From: an archaeon
GTDB taxonomy: Archaea > Thermoproteota > Nitrososphaeria > Nitrososphaerales > CADDZS01
Length of the DNA stretch: 21,060 nt
Direction of reading: 5' to 3'
Assembly (NCBI GenBank): GCA_021792315.1
Contig: JAJYUX010000019.1
Coordinates: 1 to 21,060 of the forward strand
Part shown: positions 7,102 through 15,586 of the stretch, piece by piece
Position numbering within the stretch: position 1 is the first letter of the stretch
Layout: each line of letters begins with the position of its first letter
Translations under genes and position numbers: made by a program
The notes under the pieces: generated by a model
The model's input: only the letters and a program-made list of their open reading frames with translations
Databases searched by the model: none
Told to the model about the DNA's origin: nothing

Positions 7102-7404
7102 TTAATTTGATTTAGTCTGGCCCCAGAGATCGTGGATTACATACAATGTCGCAAAAGTTAGTACCATGAATAGGCCTGGATTCAAGGAAGTTGTTGCAAG
7201 CGAAACACTGGAATCTTCGAGTGATTCGGTGAAAAAGAAACGCATATCTACATCTTGGATTGAACTCAACGGAAAACTCCAGCTTAGAACAAGAGCTTGA
7301 ACGGATTCAATGTTGTTGAAAATTCTTTCATACAAAGACGAGGAGATTTTCACTCTCTCTGCTCGGAGAAAAGCGAATTCGACGAATTCTGACCCAAGGC
7401 GCAA
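7102..7404 (-). CDS. Uncertain small ORF with one C-terminal hydrophobic segment
   Basis: Bases 7061-7448 hold no recognised gene. The only sizeable frame is this 100-codon minus-strand ORF starting at TTG 7404. It resembles no family I know. Its one notable property is a hydrophobic segment near the C-terminus (NPGLFMVLTFATLYVI) followed by a short polar tail, which would suit a single-pass or tail-anchored protein. It sits in a plausible gene-sized gap, convergent with the isochorismatase gene and divergent to dppB, but the TATA-like box in the gap (7408-7417) is too near its TTG and better serves dppB. It may be a chance frame. Confidence 0.25.
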   Translation of the reverse strand: MRLGSEFVEFAFLRAERVKISSSLYERIFNNIESVQALVLSWSFPLSSIQDVDMRFFFTESLEDSSVSLATTSLNPGLFMVLTFATLYVIHDLWGQTKSN

Positions 7405-7407
7405 TGT

Positions 7408-7417
7408 CTTATTAACA
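7408..7417 (+). promoter_or_regulatory. TATA-like box of the dppBCDF operon
   Basis: CTTATTAACA lies about 36 bases upstream of the TTG start of dppB, giving a predicted transcription start near 7438 and a leader of about ten bases. Confidence 0.4.
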
Positions 7418-7448
7418 AAGTCTTCTGTAGAGCTGGGATGCCTCTAAG

Positions 7449-8489
7449 TTGCGCTCTTCTTTCTATCTAGCCTATCGTATTGTTCTAGCTGCGGTAGAAC
7501 TTATGGGAGTAACCGTAATCACGTTCGTGCTTTCGAGATTGTCTGGAAATCCGTTGACTCTGTACATTTCGACAGACACTCCAACCTCTCTGTACCCGAT
7601 AATCGAAAAGCAATATCACCTCAACGATCCTTTGTACATACAGTACTTCTACTACCTCTCGGGACTGCTTCACGGGGACATGGGGATATCGAAAGCAACC
7701 GGCCTGCCAGTTACTCAGAGTATTGGGATATTCTTGCCATGGACCCTTGAGATCGTCATAGCCGCGATTATCTTGTTCTTAGCAATCGGAGTTCCATTGG
7801 GAATGATAGCTGGATTAAGGCAGGGAGGAAAGATCGACGCAATAGTCAGGGGGTTATCCTCCTTCGGCGTGGCATTCCCAGCCCTTATCTTTGGACTAAT
7901 ACTGATTTTCTTGTTTTTCTTTTATCCGACAATCAATCACTTTCCTGCTCTCCCATCTTCAGGAGGTATTAGCCCAGATGTGGCTGCTGCTTGCCCGCTT
8001 CACACTATTACTGGTCTTCCACTGCTCGACAGTTTGCTAACAGGCAACTTCTGTTATTTTTCGGACAACCTTGCGCACTTGATAATGCCTGCGGTTACAT
8101 TGGCATTGTACCCTACTGGATACGTGATGAAAACAGTTAGGGCAAGAACTATCTCTGTGCTTTCGGAAGATTACATCTTTTACCTGCGCTCAGCTGGTGT
8201 GTCTGAGCGAAGAATCGTTTTTACCCACTTGTTGAAGAGTAACACAGTCTTCCTTCTAACTATAGTAGGACTGATAGGGAGTACGTTGCTTGGAGCCACG
8301 GTCGTTATCGAGACGATATTTACATGGCCCGGTTTAGGGGCGTGGGCTGTCAAGTCTATAATCACACTGGATGTATCGGGCGTGCTAGGTTTTACACTCG
8401 TTGTGGGATCGGCTTTCATTGTTTCCAATCTACTGGTGGACATTGGGTACGCGTTAATAGACCCACGAATCGAATTTGGTGCAAGGTAG
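7449..8489 (+). CDS. dppB: ABC importer permease, DppB/OppB type
   Basis: The 346-residue inner-membrane protein is the first permease of a dipeptide/oligopeptide-type importer. It shows the family's N-terminal helix ending in LSRLSGNP, a periplasmic region with the short-substrate 'YHLNDPLYIQYFYYLSGLLHGDMG' type motif (residues about 57-80; this Q-x-x-L-D/N-P-L...-D-x-G pattern is diagnostic), several membrane helices, and the cytoplasmic EAA-type loop AGVSERRIVFTHLLKS that docks to the ATPases. It ends with DIGYALIDPRIEF, the usual 'YalvDPRir' ending. The start is TTG 7449, the only one in frame after a TAG at 7428. An insert of about 20 residues (SSGGISPDVAAACPL... to ...NFCYFSD) between helices includes two cysteines and is longer than in Escherichia coli DppB. 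First gene of a four-gene operon with 6-base gap to the next gene. Confidence 0.93.
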   Translation: MRSSFYLAYRIVLAAVELMGVTVITFVLSRLSGNPLTLYISTDTPTSLYPIIEKQYHLNDPLYIQYFYYLSGLLHGDMGISKATGLPVTQSIGIFLPWTLEIVIAAIILFLAIGVPLGMIAGLRQGGKIDAIVRGLSSFGVAFPALIFGLILIFLFFFYPTINHFPALPSSGGISPDVAAACPLHTITGLPLLDSLLTGNFCYFSDNLAHLIMPAVTLALYPTGYVMKTVRARTISVLSEDYIFYLRSAGVSERRIVFTHLLKSNTVFLLTIVGLIGSTLLGATVVIETIFTWPGLGAWAVKSIITLDVSGVLGFTLVVGSAFIVSNLLVDIGYALIDPRIEFGAR

Positions 8490-8495
8490 GACACT

Positions 8496-9344
8496 GTGGA
8501 AACTCCGAAGTTAGTTAAGAAACGGAGGGTGTTAAGGAGCAGAGCGCTGGTACTTTACATAAGCCTCGGCATGTTCGCGGCATTACTGATAATTGCTGCA
8601 TACGCATTGTTTCTGAATGAAGCTCGGGTCACATTCAGTGTGAATCCATTGCTTCGTAATTTGCCGCCATCATGGAAATATCCTCTAGGAACCGACGCGT
8701 TCGGAAGGAATCTGATCTATGTAATTCCTATAGCTATCAAGAACGACTTGTTTGTTGCCTTCTTCGCTGGCGCACTCCACATATTGGTGGGCGTCTCGGT
8801 TGGATCAGTCGCGGCGATATTCAGGGGAAAAGTTGAGGAGGTACTGATGCGGATCACAGATGTTTTCTTGGCTATTCCAGGGTTGGTACTGGCCCTCGCG
8901 ATCTCAGGAACGCTTGGTCACACTTTTCTTGATTTGGTGATTGCTCTTTCAGTTGGAGGTTGGGGCTACTTGGCTCGAATTACAAGGAGTGAAGTCTTGT
9001 CCGAGATGAACAAACCATATGCGGAGATGTTGCGTGTTCTCGGCTTCAGCAAAGCCCGAATCCTATTCAGACATATCCTGCGCAATATTGCTTTCTTTCT
9101 AGCATCTGTTATTTTTCTGACTCTCTCCGCACTAGTGGGTTTCCTAGCCGCCTTGGAATACATCGGGTTCGCCATTGGGTCACTTAGTCCAGAGCTCGGC
9201 GCATTAATTGCACAAGGCCAACCATATATTTTTACGGATCAGTGGCTCTTAATAATCCCTGCTTGTTTTCTCATCTTCATCATTACGACTTTCATGCTAA
9301 TCTCAGACGAAATACGGTACTTTGATCCGAGGAAGAATGTCTAA
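8496..9344 (+). CDS. dppC: ABC importer permease, DppC/OppC type
   Basis: The 282-residue second permease begins at GTG 8496, six bases after the dppB stop. It has a basic cytoplasmic start (KLVKKRRVLRSRA), a first membrane helix, the family signature PLGTDAFGRN (about 62-71), further helices, and the EAA loop MLRVLGFSKARILFRHILRN that contacts the ATPases. It ends with DEIRYFDPRKNV, matching the usual 'LrD.lDPR' ending. The Arg-Asp of the common GRD motif is RN here. Its stop overlaps the next start by one base (TAATG), indicating translational coupling with dppD. Together with DppB it should form the membrane channel for the ligand captured by the binding protein at 1810-3690. Confidence 0.93.
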   Translation: METPKLVKKRRVLRSRALVLYISLGMFAALLIIAAYALFLNEARVTFSVNPLLRNLPPSWKYPLGTDAFGRNLIYVIPIAIKNDLFVAFFAGALHILVGVSVGSVAAIFRGKVEEVLMRITDVFLAIPGLVLALAISGTLGHTFLDLVIALSVGGWGYLARITRSEVLSEMNKPYAEMLRVLGFSKARILFRHILRNIAFFLASVIFLTLSALVGFLAALEYIGFAIGSLSPELGALIAQGQPYIFTDQWLLIIPACFLIFIITTFMLISDEIRYFDPRKNV

Positions 9345-10312
9345 TGGGTAATGAATTACTTTCAGTAAACAAACTGAATTTGGATTTTCATATGGATGAT
9401 AGAACTATCCGTATACTGACGAATGTGTCAATTCAGATCGCAAAGGGAGAATCACTTGGTCTAATGGGTGAGACTGGATCTGGAAAATCGCTCACCTCAA
9501 AATCCATTATTGGCCTAATTCCGAAAACAATGGAGGCATCTGGCGAAGTCACATTTGCAGGAACTGCCATTCTGAATAACAAGGACAAAACCGTAGCTGA
9601 ATTTAGAACACGCAGAATCGCTCTGGTTCCTCAAAACGCGATGACCTCATTGGATCCTTTGTTCACAATTCGGCAACTGATGTACGAAATATTGGGAAAG
9701 AAAATTGAGAAGGCGGAGAGAGAAAAGAAGTGTCGCGAGGCACTCGCAAGCGTTGAGTTAGACCCAGAGAGAGTCATGAATGCAAGGCCATTCGAGTTGT
9801 CAGGAGGTATGCAACAAAGGGCTGTAATAGCGATGGCTCTGATAAGGAATCCGGAGCTAATTATCGCAGACGAGTTTACATCTGCACTGGACGTAGAGAC
9901 TCAGAGGAAACTTATCGTATTAATGAACAAGATAAGGCGGGAAATGAATCTCTCGCTCTTGGTCATCAGTCACGACATTAATGTCATCAAAGAACTCTGT
10001 AATCGAGTTGCAGTTATGTACTTGGGACGTATTGTTGAAACATCTACTATTGAAGAAGTCTTGAAAAATCCAAAGCATCCTTACACGAAGGCTCTTCTTG
10101 CCGCCATTCCACGTGTAAGAGGAACGAACCCCATGGCTATTACTGGATCTGTCCCCAATTTAATGGACATGCCTAACGGTTGCAAATTTAATCCTAGATG
10201 TTCTCATGTGATGCCTGTCTGTCGAGAGACTGAACCAAAGCTTACACAGACAGATAAGACTCTTGTCGCATGTTACCTTTTTAGCAGCACAAGTGAAAAG
10301 AAAAATGAATGA
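9344..10312 (+). CDS. dppD: ABC importer ATPase, DppD/OppD type
   Basis: The 322-residue cytoplasmic ATPase has Walker A GETGSGKS (42-49), Q-loop VPQNAMTSLDPL (95-106), signature LSGGMQQR (152-159), Walker B LIIADE (172-177) and switch His210. The residue after the Walker B glutamate is Phe rather than the near-universal Pro (DEFTSALD). The C-terminal oligopeptide/dipeptide transporter extension is present, with cysteines 280, 286, 293 and 310 in the CKFNPRCSHVMPVC...C arrangement that in this family can hold a metal or Fe-S centre. The start ATG 9344 overlaps the dppC stop by one base; the end overlaps dppF by eight bases. Confidence 0.94.
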   Translation: MGNELLSVNKLNLDFHMDDRTIRILTNVSIQIAKGESLGLMGETGSGKSLTSKSIIGLIPKTMEASGEVTFAGTAILNNKDKTVAEFRTRRIALVPQNAMTSLDPLFTIRQLMYEILGKKIEKAEREKKCREALASVELDPERVMNARPFELSGGMQQRAVIAMALIRNPELIIADEFTSALDVETQRKLIVLMNKIRREMNLSLLVISHDINVIKELCNRVAVMYLGRIVETSTIEEVLKNPKHPYTKALLAAIPRVRGTNPMAITGSVPNLMDMPNGCKFNPRCSHVMPVCRETEPKLTQTDKTLVACYLFSSTSEKKNE

Positions 10313-11084
10313 TACAATTCTATCAGTGAGAAATCTCAGCGTCACATTCCAATCAAATGCGCTATTCAGATCAGTCACACGATTGGAAGCTCTCAAAGAT
10401 GTCTCGATAGACGTTGCTAGCGGAGAAAGGTTCGGAATTGCTGGCGAATCGGGCTCGGGTAAATCAACTCTGGCAAGGGCCATCGTGGGCCTGGTTAGAC
10501 CTAAGTCGGGCGAGGTGTGGATCGAAGGGACTCAAATACGATCGCCGAAGCACTGGAAGAAAATCCACCCTAGATTGATACAGCTCGTGTCTCAAGATCC
10601 TTATGGTTCGCTGGATCCAGGGCAGCGAGTAATCAGCTCTATGATTGAGCCGCTGATTGTAAACAAGATGATCACAGAGAAGGAGCAGGCAATCGAGAAC
10701 ATAAAGAGTCTGTTCCAGACCATCGGACTCAGAATCGAATTGCTCGAACATTACCCTCATCAGCTGAGTGGCGGACAGAGGCAGCGAGTAGCTATTGCCC
10801 GGGCGATACTGCTAGAACCCAAGTTACTTTTGCTTGACGAGCCAACCTCTTCGTTGGACGTGTCAACGCAAGCTCAGATCGTAGACCTATTGAATAAACT
10901 ACAACAAAAGAAGAAATTCACCTACATGTTCATCTCTCACAATCTTGAGCTTCTTTGGCATGTTGTCGACAGGATAGCTGTAATCCAAAAGGGACGAATC
11001 GTCGAAGTAGGTGACAAGGAACAGATCTTCAGCTCTCCGAAAGACGACTACACAAAGCTACTTGTAAGCTCAATTCCTGTATAA
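10305..11084 (+). CDS. dppF: ABC importer ATPase, DppF/OppF type
   Basis: The 259-residue second ATPase has Walker A GESGSGKS (47-54), Q-loop VSQDPYGSLDPGQ (95-107), signature LSGGQRQR (154-161), Walker B LLLLDE (174-179) and switch His212. It ends soon after the switch region (SSPKDDYTKLLVSSIPV) and lacks the cysteine-containing extension found in DppD. I start it at ATG 10305, overlapping the dppD stop by eight bases; a TTG at 10263 is in frame but would add 14 poorly matching residues inside dppD. It completes the dppBCDF operon; DppD and DppF act as a heterodimer. Confidence 0.93.
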   Translation: MNDTILSVRNLSVTFQSNALFRSVTRLEALKDVSIDVASGERFGIAGESGSGKSTLARAIVGLVRPKSGEVWIEGTQIRSPKHWKKIHPRLIQLVSQDPYGSLDPGQRVISSMIEPLIVNKMITEKEQAIENIKSLFQTIGLRIELLEHYPHQLSGGQRQRVAIARAILLEPKLLLLDEPTSSLDVSTQAQIVDLLNKLQQKKKFTYMFISHNLELLWHVVDRIAVIQKGRIVEVGDKEQIFSSPKDDYTKLLVSSIPV

Positions 11085-11153
11085 GATACTTCTACATCTG
11101 GGCTGGCAACTGTCTTTTGCGTTGACCTATGGCGCCGAAGTCGGTTGCTTACT

Positions 11154-12083
11154 TCAGACATTCAGGAATGTTCTCGCATTTTCTCCTAGGACATGCGACA
11201 GCAATTCCGAATCATGACCCAAGGCCTTCTTGCAAACTTCAATCTCGAGCTCCGGATTACTTGCGAATGGACCGTCGGTTGCCATCATTATTCTGTCAGG
11301 GACAGCATTGGCAGCTTCTCTCAGAACTTTGGCTGATTCGGTCTTGACCGACTCCATGATCACGCTGTGATCCTTGGGTTTCCCATTCTTTGCATGCTCA
11401 GGAAATGTGTAGTCGTGCGTGCGTGATGACGCGTTTGAGCCCCAGACAGGAGTGAGAAATCTCCTGTACATCGAGTTGACAACGCCGCTGGTATCGAAAT
11501 ACACGTTCTTGTAACCAGAAAGTCCACTCAATGTGTTTCTGTAATTGTCAAGACCTCCAAGATGGCAGATGAGAATTTTCAGCTGAGGATACTTGAAGCA
11601 GACCTCTTGGACTCGCGAGACCCCGGAGAACTTGGACCGGGAAGCTCCAAACAGGAAGCTCTCCTGTAGGTGCCACGTGACTGGAATGCCGAGGTCGGAT
11701 GCTTTCTTGTAGACAGGATCCAATAAGTCGAAATCATCTATGAAGTAGTGTTTTGATGGTACAGCTTGTTCCGCGATGCCTTTGAACCCGAGGGATTTAA
11801 TGCAGTATTCAATGTCGGTTACAGCTTTTTTAGAATCTTTGTACTCAATCGAAGCAAAAGGTATTATTTTGTCTTTGTGGTTCTTTATCATTTCAGCGAC
11901 TGCTTCGTTCGGGTTACAATGTGCAAGAATTCTGTCAACATTATGTTTTTTCATAAGATTCATGAGGTAGTCGATTTGATGATCTAAATCTATTCCAAGT
12001 GTTGGAAATCTGCTCGCAAGGAATTTCTGGTGAGCTTCGGCCAACCCTCTTCCATAAATATGGACGTGAGTGTCAATTATCAT
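11154..12083 (-). CDS. Amidohydrolase-2 family metal-dependent hydrolase/decarboxylase (TIM barrel)
   Basis: From ATG 12083 this is a 309-residue TIM-barrel protein of the ACMSD / gamma-resorcylate decarboxylase / 2-pyrone-dicarboxylate lactonase group. The metal site looks intact: His6 and His8 in MIIDTHVHIYG, His138 in PVTWHLQES, His174 in LICHLGGL, and Asp270 in MMATDGPF, followed by the family's end motif (VLGENARTFL). Family members remove CO2 non-oxidatively from aromatic acids, including 3,6-dihydroxypicolinate, or open lactones. A GTG at 12110 is also in frame, but a TATA-like CTTATTA at 12111-12117 points to transcription start near 12090 and hence to ATG 12083. It is the last of three same-strand genes after a UbiD-type decarboxylase and an acyl-CoA ligase, which supports a job in aromatic acid breakdown. 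Confidence 0.85.
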   Translation of the reverse strand: MIIDTHVHIYGRGLAEAHQKFLASRFPTLGIDLDHQIDYLMNLMKKHNVDRILAHCNPNEAVAEMIKNHKDKIIPFASIEYKDSKKAVTDIEYCIKSLGFKGIAEQAVPSKHYFIDDFDLLDPVYKKASDLGIPVTWHLQESFLFGASRSKFSGVSRVQEVCFKYPQLKILICHLGGLDNYRNTLSGLSGYKNVYFDTSGVVNSMYRRFLTPVWGSNASSRTHDYTFPEHAKNGKPKDHSVIMESVKTESAKVLREAANAVPDRIMMATDGPFASNPELEIEVCKKALGHDSELLSHVLGENARTFLNV

Positions 12084-12110
12084 ATTGAGGCTTGCGTCAA
12101 AATTGGTCAC

Positions 12111-12117
12111 TAATAAG
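12111..12117 (-). promoter_or_regulatory. TATA-like box of the amidohydrolase-2 gene
   Basis: CTTATTA on the minus strand is centred about 31 bases from ATG 12083; predicted transcription start is near 12090. This decides for the ATG over the GTG at 12110. Confidence 0.4.
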
Positions 12118-12196
12118 ATTGATCTGTGGATGCGCGAACAAGGGAAGTGCTAAAGATAAGTCAGCAGTTTAGGGCGGCCCATGCCAGAAACTTAAC

Positions 12197-13783
12197 TCAG
12201 AACGTATATTTGTACCTTGCCAGGGATGGGTTTCTTCCTGACTCGTAGTCTTCCTTCATTGCTTTACGCATGATTTTCCCAGTGACGGTCTTTGGTATAG
12301 CATCCACGAAAATAATCTCCTTAGGCGCTTTGAAAGGGGCGATTCTCTGAACCACATGTTTTCTAATATCTGAAGCCAACTCCAAGGAAGGCTCGAGTCC
12401 TTCACGCAGAATTATCATTGCGACCACCCTCTCACGCAAGTCATGATCCTTCACACCAATCACGCTTGACTCAAGCACGGATGTGTGCTCTTGCAGTACG
12501 TCCTCTATCTCTTTTGGAGCTATGAGATATCCTCTGCTCTTGATTAGGTCGTCCGCTCTCGAAATATACCAGTAATAACCATCATCGTCTATGTACGCAT
12601 GATCCCAGGTGAGATACCAGATTCCACGAATCTTCTTTTTCCATTCTTCTTCTAGCTTTAGGTAACCTTCAGTCAATCCTTCAAATTCTTTCCTTACTGC
12701 AAGATAACCAATCTCCCCTGGCTTGCAGGGCTCGCCATCTTCATCAATGACAGAGACTGGGATTCCGGGCAACGGACGACCCATCGAACCAAGCTTAACG
12801 GATCCGGGCCTTGTAGCGCAGAACACATGGAGTTCAGTCTGCCCGAGGCAATCGTATATCTCGCATCCGAATCTTCTCTTCCACTCTTTGAACAATTCGG
12901 GAGCGAGAGTCTCTCCCGAGCTGAAAGCAGCTCGGAGATTCGAGAGATCGTATCTGTGCTCAGCATCATCCACCCTTACGAGTCTTCTATAGATTGTGGG
13001 GTTTCCAGCTACATGGGTTGCTTTGTATTTCTGGAGATACTCAAATGTGCGATCGCCGTCAAACCTCCCGGAATAGATGCATGCCGAAGCTCCTCTGTAC
13101 ATTGCAAACCAAATGCAGTATCCCCAAGGCCACATCCAGGTCATCTCACTTGGAGTAAGGATTCTATCTCCGCTGTGGATTCCCATGACGAAATCAGAGT
13201 TTGGCTCCCCTAGCGCAAGTAGCCATTTGTGCGAGTGGGGGACACCTTTGGGAAAAGATGTAGTTCCAGAAGTATAAAGAATGAAAGCCAAGTCATCCTT
13301 GGAGGTATTTTGGGCAGTTAGTGATTCGCTCTGATCTTTGGCTAGATCTTCAACTGAATCGTAAGAATCGTATTTGCCTGCGACAGTTAGGACCTTCAAT
13401 TTGGGGACTGCATTTCTAATTTCAAGGACTTCAGGCAAGAATTCCGGCATAGCAATAGCAATCTTTGCCTCGCTGTTACCCAAAATGTACTCGATTTCAC
13501 GTTCCCTGAACAGAGTGCTGGTCGGTACTGCGACAGCGCCTATTTTAATGACGGCCATATTTAGGGCGATATATAGAGGATGATTCGACATTCTGAGAAG
13601 AACTCTTTCCGCCGGTTTCACTCCCAGTTGCTTTAGCAGATTACCGAACCTGTTCACGCTCTTCGATAAGTCGGCGAAACTGATAGATTCATTCTCGTAA
13701 AGTATTGCAATCCTATCATCACTCTTGTTCGCCCATTTTCCGAGAACAAACTCGGTCATGTTGATCTTCTCGGGAAAGATCAT
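12197..13783 (-). CDS. AMP-forming acyl-CoA synthetase (medium-chain/aromatic acid type)
   Basis: The 528-residue enzyme activates a carboxylic acid to its CoA thioester through an acyl-AMP. Visible motifs: P-loop YTSGTTSFPKG (170-180; Ser where Gly is usual), A5-type YDCLGQTE (310-317), the hinge region LTWDHAYIDDDGYYWYISR and DDLIKSRGYLI (391-421; TWD replaces the common TGD), and the catalytic lysine 503 in TVTGKIMRK. The layout and the PEKINMTEFVL start suggest the medium-chain/benzoate-CoA-ligase-like branch. The ATG at 13783 leaves only three residues before the conserved Pro-Glu; the frame stays open for 26 more codons upstream with protein-like residues but no ATG, GTG or TTG, so a CTG start overlapping the ubiD-like stop is possible. 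It is 68 bases behind the decarboxylase gene, probably one transcript. Confidence 0.9.
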   Translation of the reverse strand: MIFPEKINMTEFVLGKWANKSDDRIAILYENESISFADLSKSVNRFGNLLKQLGVKPAERVLLRMSNHPLYIALNMAVIKIGAVAVPTSTLFREREIEYILGNSEAKIAIAMPEFLPEVLEIRNAVPKLKVLTVAGKYDSYDSVEDLAKDQSESLTAQNTSKDDLAFILYTSGTTSFPKGVPHSHKWLLALGEPNSDFVMGIHSGDRILTPSEMTWMWPWGYCIWFAMYRGASACIYSGRFDGDRTFEYLQKYKATHVAGNPTIYRRLVRVDDAEHRYDLSNLRAAFSSGETLAPELFKEWKRRFGCEIYDCLGQTELHVFCATRPGSVKLGSMGRPLPGIPVSVIDEDGEPCKPGEIGYLAVRKEFEGLTEGYLKLEEEWKKKIRGIWYLTWDHAYIDDDGYYWYISRADDLIKSRGYLIAPKEIEDVLQEHTSVLESSVIGVKDHDLRERVVAMIILREGLEPSLELASDIRKHVVQRIAPFKAPKEIIFVDAIPKTVTGKIMRKAMKEDYESGRNPSLARYKYTF

Positions 13784-13851
13784 CTTGTAGAAATTCTCAG
13801 TCGTTAACCATTCCTCCGCTCCGAAGTATACAAGTTCACACTTTCTGAATC

Positions 13852-15294
13852 TCAGAGAATACTAGGGTGTTCTCTTGACACTCTTTGTTTCGTTTCTTCG
13901 TCAGCCTCGACAACTTTTGGAAATTCGCCTCTGTGAAGTTTCTTGAAGGGTTTTACTGCGAAGATTATTCCTCTACTGTTCGAATATTCCACAATAGCAG
14001 TACCTGGCGGCTCGTCAGCGATAGGGTCTAGCGGGGTGCCAAGAGCTTGATTTACAATGTCAATGCCAGTTGCTGGATCGCACCGTGAACTCATTGCCCA
14101 TACAACTTCGTCTAGATTTGCCGGGTCAATGTCTTCATCTACAACCACGGTCCATCTTCCTGAAACTGCACCGGGTCTACTCTGATTTGCCACGTGTCCA
14201 GCCATGCGAGCCTGTCCAGCATAAATCTGTCTCATAGAGACAACGTTGAAAGCTCTTGAATATCCAGCCTCATGGCACCAGACTCCCTGAACTCCAGGCA
14301 CTCCTGCTTTTTCCAAGATATCCCAAATAAGAGCGGCTCTCATGGGGCATCGGAAATAGTTGTAATCATGTGGAGGTTTCCCTGCGCAAGTGCCAAGTAT
14401 TATGGGATCATTTCTATAATAGACAGCCTCTGGCTTTATTGTAGGAGTCTGAAAAGTGCCTGCAGTATAATATCCAACGAACTCTCCTAGAGGTCCTTCA
14501 CTTCGCATTTCATTTGTGATGAATCCTTCAACAACTATTTCGGAATCAGCAGGGATGGGTAAGCCTGTAATCGGCCCTTCTACGACTTCGTAGGATTCTT
14601 CGGTCAGACTCCCGAGGTAGTCAAACTCTGAAACACCTGTGGGTGCCTCAATTCCCGCAATCAAAGAAAGTGAGGGATGGTGCCCAAAAGAAACAACGAC
14701 GGGGCAGGGCTTCCCGGCATCGAAATACTTCTGCACTTGAAACCTACCATGTCTTGATGCCTCCATCAAGATGCAAAGTGTATTCTTGTCGCTAACCATT
14801 ATTCGATATGTTCCGACATTCACCCACCCAGAGTCCAGATCCCGTGTTATCACTGCATCTGAAGTTCCTATGTAGCGCCCACCATCTAGATAAAACCACT
14901 TTGGGGACGGGAATTTGTAAAAATCTATGCTCTCGCCCCTGTCTACATTCTGAGTAAAAGATGCGTTCTTCACAGTCTTCGGAGCAAATTTTTCACTTTT
15001 GAAAGTAATATTCGCAACTCTCTTCCTCAGTTCATTGACTAAATCTAGATCGCCTAAAGTTTCAGAAAGGTTCAGGGAGAGTGCTACTCTCTTCGAATCT
15101 AGCAGAGCTCCAGTCAAGACTCTAAAGCCAGAAGGGTAATCCTTTATGTTGTCGAAAAGCATGGCGTGCTTGTGTTTCTTTACGTTCATATCTGTAATGG
15201 CACCTATGTCAAGATTCCAGTTTGCACTCTTTACTTCGCGCAGCATCCCCATAGAATTAACCTGATCAATCCAGCGCCGCAAATCCCTTGTCAT
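13852..15294 (-). CDS. UbiD-family prenylated-FMN-dependent decarboxylase
   Basis: The 480-residue protein has the usual UbiD length and start (RDLRRWIDQVNSMGMLREV). The catalytic set of UbiD/Fdc enzymes is conserved: Asn159 and Arg164 in NVGTYR, and Glu266 and Glu271 in SEGPLGEFVG with the five-residue spacing of the Glu pair in Fdc1. These enzymes (de)carboxylate aromatic or alpha,beta-unsaturated acids using prenylated FMN made by UbiX; no ubiX is in this window. It is divergent to the nitrilase gene and is the first gene of a run with the acyl-CoA ligase and the amidohydrolase-2 gene. A TATA-like CTATATCA at 15338-15345 would give a 20-base leader. UbiD-like proteins are diverse, so the substrate is not predictable; phenolic, furan/pyrrole or heteroaromatic acids all occur in the family. 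Confidence 0.92.
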   Translation of the reverse strand: MTRDLRRWIDQVNSMGMLREVKSANWNLDIGAITDMNVKKHKHAMLFDNIKDYPSGFRVLTGALLDSKRVALSLNLSETLGDLDLVNELRKRVANITFKSEKFAPKTVKNASFTQNVDRGESIDFYKFPSPKWFYLDGGRYIGTSDAVITRDLDSGWVNVGTYRIMVSDKNTLCILMEASRHGRFQVQKYFDAGKPCPVVVSFGHHPSLSLIAGIEAPTGVSEFDYLGSLTEESYEVVEGPITGLPIPADSEIVVEGFITNEMRSEGPLGEFVGYYTAGTFQTPTIKPEAVYYRNDPIILGTCAGKPPHDYNYFRCPMRAALIWDILEKAGVPGVQGVWCHEAGYSRAFNVVSMRQIYAGQARMAGHVANQSRPGAVSGRWTVVVDEDIDPANLDEVVWAMSSRCDPATGIDIVNQALGTPLDPIADEPPGTAIVEYSNSRGIIFAVKPFKKLHRGEFPKVVEADEETKQRVSREHPSIL

Positions 15295-15586
15295 TAACTA
15301 CACGCTACCGTACTTGTGGAGACGAGAGAATTTGGATGATATAGAGTTTGAGTTATCACTCTTCTGATCAAGGCGAGATGCAATCTCGGAAACAAACAGC
15401 TCCTTCGAGCCTGCTGGCACCGTGCAAACTAAGTCGCTCGCCAGTGAAAGTACTGATTCTGGGTTCGAGTTACATATTTAGGGCACTACTTGGGCCAGAG
15501 TGAATCTCGTCGATTGAAATTGTCCTTGGATTATACACTTCAACATTGTAAGATTTATAACACAGAATATAAAGAGGCCAAAAGAC
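15295..15586. promoter_or_regulatory. Divergent promoter region between the UbiD-type and nitrilase genes
   Basis: These 292 bases carry a TATA-like box on each strand: CTATATCA at 15338-15345 for the decarboxylase (minus) and ATTTATAA at 15553-15560 for the nitrilase (plus). The latter is about 30 bases from ATG 15587 and implies a near-leaderless mRNA. The middle 180 bases show no convincing gene or hairpin. Confidence 0.5.
15553..15560 (+). promoter_or_regulatory. TATA box of the first nitrilase-family gene
   Basis: ATTTATAA is centred about 30 bases before ATG 15587; predicted transcription start is about 15582, so the leader is five bases or less. It is one of the clearest TATA boxes in the window. 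Confidence 0.6.

Noticed and set aside
9856..9900. Phe instead of Pro after the Walker B glutamate of DppD (DEFTSALD).
   Set aside because: All catalytic motifs are otherwise intact, so it is most likely a neutral variation and not reported as a finding.
10263..10304. Extended TTG start for dppF.
   Set aside because: It would add 14 residues from inside dppD without family match; ATG 10305 gives the usual start just before the first conserved strand.
15462..15469. GGTTCGAG, resembling a tRNA T-loop.
   Set aside because: The flanking five bases do not pair and no anticodon or acceptor stem can be folded around it.
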